Below are positions 5,508 through 6,246 of a stretch of 6,246 bases of DNA, in pieces. The translations under genes were made by a program, and so were the position numbers. Source of the stretch: an uncultured Patescibacteria group bacterium (GTDB taxonomy: Bacteria; Patescibacteriota; Microgenomatia; UBA1406; GWC2-37-13). The stretch is taken from the NCBI GenBank assembly GCA_938010745.1, contig CALLVF010000048.1, positions 1-6,246 on the forward strand. Reading direction: 5' to 3'. Numbering within the stretch: the first letter of the stretch is position 1; the number at the start of each line of letters is the position of its first letter. The notes beneath the pieces are model-generated. The model worked only from the letters and a program-made list of their open reading frames with translations, was not told the origin of the DNA and ran no database searches.

Positions 5508-5568
5508 GGTTTGCCGGACCAGCAGCAATACCCAATCCAACCCGCGATGTTGGTTGGTCTCAAACCTT
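5506..5568 (+). other. Nested hairpin at the end of the operon
   Basis: Three stacked helices are visible. AAGGTTTG (5506-5513) pairs with CAAACCTT (5561-5568), GACCA (5517-5521) with TGGTC (5555-5559), and CCAAC (5537-5541) with GTTGG (5549-5553). Internal loops lie mainly on the left side. The base of the stem includes the last two bases of the ATPase stop codon. No T-tract follows directly, so it is not a standard intrinsic terminator. It could protect the 3' end of the operon mRNA or be an unrecognised structured element. It is too short and lacks the arms for a tRNA. Confidence 0.6.
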
Positions 5569-5588
5569 CGGTATCTAACGGTATTTGA
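5569..5588 (+). repeat. Tandem 10-bp direct repeat next to a promoter
   Basis: CGGTATCTAA (5569-5578) is followed directly by CGGTATTTGA (5579-5588), identical at 8 of 10 positions. The period is one helical turn and the second copy overlaps the proposed -35 box (5585-5590). It may be an activator or repressor site for the M20 gene, but two copies could arise by chance. Confidence 0.45.
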
Positions 5589-5612
5589 TTTTGTTATATA
5601 ATATTTTATAAT
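5585..5612 (+). promoter_or_regulatory. Promoter of the M20 peptidase gene, predicted leaderless
   Basis: TTGATT (5585-5590, 4 of 6 to consensus) and a perfect TATAAT (5607-5612) are 16 bases apart. Transcription would start about 7 bases later, at or next to the ATG at 5620. A second TATAAT at 5597-5602 lacks a good -35. The M20 gene therefore appears to be transcribed apart from the operon before it. Confidence 0.6.
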
Positions 5613-5619
5613 ACTTTTT

Positions 5620-6246
5620 ATGATAAACAAAATTGTTCTCTTATCAAAACAGCTCATCTCTCTCCCCTCAACCAAAGACAATCCTCAAATGCTTAAAAAA
5701 GTTTTGGAAGAGGCTTTGATGGAGGTAAAAGACTTTACCATTGAACGCTTTGAAAAAAACGGCGTTTCTTCAGCTTTAGTTTACAAAGAAAAGACAAGAC
5801 CTAAGCGATTTAAAATAATTTTAAATGCTCATTTGGATGTGGTTGCGGGAAAAGTTGAACAATTTAGGCCTTATGAAAAGGAGGGCAAACTTTATGGACG
5901 GGGGGCAATTGATATGAAAGCAGCAGCCGCGGTTGAGATTTTGGTATTTAAAGAGGCAGCTAAAAATCTTCCCTACCCTATTGCTTTACAGTTGGTAACC
6001 GATGAGGAGGTGGGAGGATTTTGCGGAACAAAATACCAAATTGAAAAAGGAGTAAGCGCTGATTTTGTTATCGCTGGTGAACCAACTGATTTTGGAATAA
6101 ACAATAAAGCCAAAGGAATAATTTGGGCAAAAGTCAAAACTAAAGGCAAATCAGCTCATGGAGCTTATCCTTGGCAAGGTGATAATGCTTTATGGAAGGC
6201 AAAAAAAATTTTAGATAAGATTGAAAAAATTTATCCTCTGCCAAAA
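5620..6246 (+). CDS. M20-family metallopeptidase (ArgE/DapE-like), N-terminal 209 residues
   Basis: M20 enzymes are cytosolic two-metal hydrolases that cleave acylated amino acids or short peptides. The motifs are complete as far as the window goes. NAHLDVV has metal ligand His71 and Asp73, and GRGAIDMK has the metal-bridging Asp98. TDEEVGG has the likely general base Glu129 and ligand Glu130, and AGEPT has Glu154 in the next ligand position. GKSAHGAYPW (176-185) carries the conserved His180 that opens the dimerisation domain. The remaining catalytic domain, including the last His ligand, lies beyond the window edge. Within M20 it resembles ArgE, DapE or carboxypeptidase-like members, and the substrate cannot be chosen from this part. 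ATG 5620 begins the typical first helix (KIVLLSKQLISLPS) and has no Shine-Dalgarno site. It has its own promoter and lies 112 bases after the ATPase gene. Confidence 0.93.
   Translation, partial: MINKIVLLSKQLISLPSTKDNPQMLKKVLEEALMEVKDFTIERFEKNGVSSALVYKEKTRPKRFKIILNAHLDVVAGKVEQFRPYEKEGKLYGRGAIDMKAAAAVEILVFKEAAKNLPYPIALQLVTDEEVGGFCGTKYQIEKGVSADFVIAGEPTDFGINNKAKGIIWAKVKTKGKSAHGAYPWQGDNALWKAKKILDKIEKIYPLPK

Noticed and set aside
5506..5568. tRNA gene on either strand
   Set aside because: The structure is about 60 nt with no D-arm or T-arm consensus and no anticodon loop in the right place.
5493..5681. 62-codon minus-strand frame between the ATPase and the M20 gene
   Set aside because: It runs antisense over the hairpin, the promoter and the first M20 codons, and shows no recognisable domain.

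Overview
The window is AT-rich bacterial DNA with compact genes and very short gaps. Four things suggest a Candidate Phyla Radiation (Patescibacteria) bacterium: an S23-type four-helix-bundle gene, mostly missing Shine-Dalgarno sites, large lineage-restricted proteins with no recognisable family, and short GC-rich hairpins with T-tracts as terminators. This is inference from style; no taxonomic marker gene is present. The standard code is assumed and every intact gene reads well with it.

Left part (1-1242), accessory and decaying. Positions 2-37 may be the last codons of an upstream gene. An array of 8-9 bp A/T-rich units (32-90) ends in a 26-bp arm (64-89). This arm is repeated in inverted orientation at 493-518 with 24 of 26 matches. 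Between the arms lies an S23-family gene broken by one frameshift (111-475). The layout resembles the S23-coding intervening sequences known from some 23S rRNA genes, but it is not in an rRNA here. Just outside the right arm, an extended -10 promoter (526-553) starts a short transcription unit of about 140 nt. It encodes a 17-residue hydrophobic peptide, carries the only strong Shine-Dalgarno sequence in the window (before a 3-codon frame), and ends in a clear intrinsic terminator (678-701). A 10-nt segment of this RNA is perfectly complementary to the terminator's left arm and can also be held in an upstream hairpin, which is the geometry of a translation-controlled attenuator. Downstream is a gene with one in-frame stop and two frameshifts (813-1170).

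Right part (1243-5507), a probable three-gene operon. It holds a 749-residue protein of unknown family with long C-terminal coiled coils, a well conserved DUF1177 protein, and a P-loop (AAA+-like) ATPase of unknown role. The gaps are 25 and 7 bases and no start has a convincing Shine-Dalgarno sequence. The third stop codon touches a nested hairpin (5506-5568).

After the hairpin come a tandem 10-bp repeat and a promoter whose predicted start site falls on the ATG of the next gene. That gene is an M20-family metallopeptidase (5620 to the window end, truncated) and would have a leaderless mRNA. DUF1177 and the M20 enzyme are the only two intact genes assigned to known families. A shared role in peptide or amino-acid turnover is possible but not shown by the sequence.
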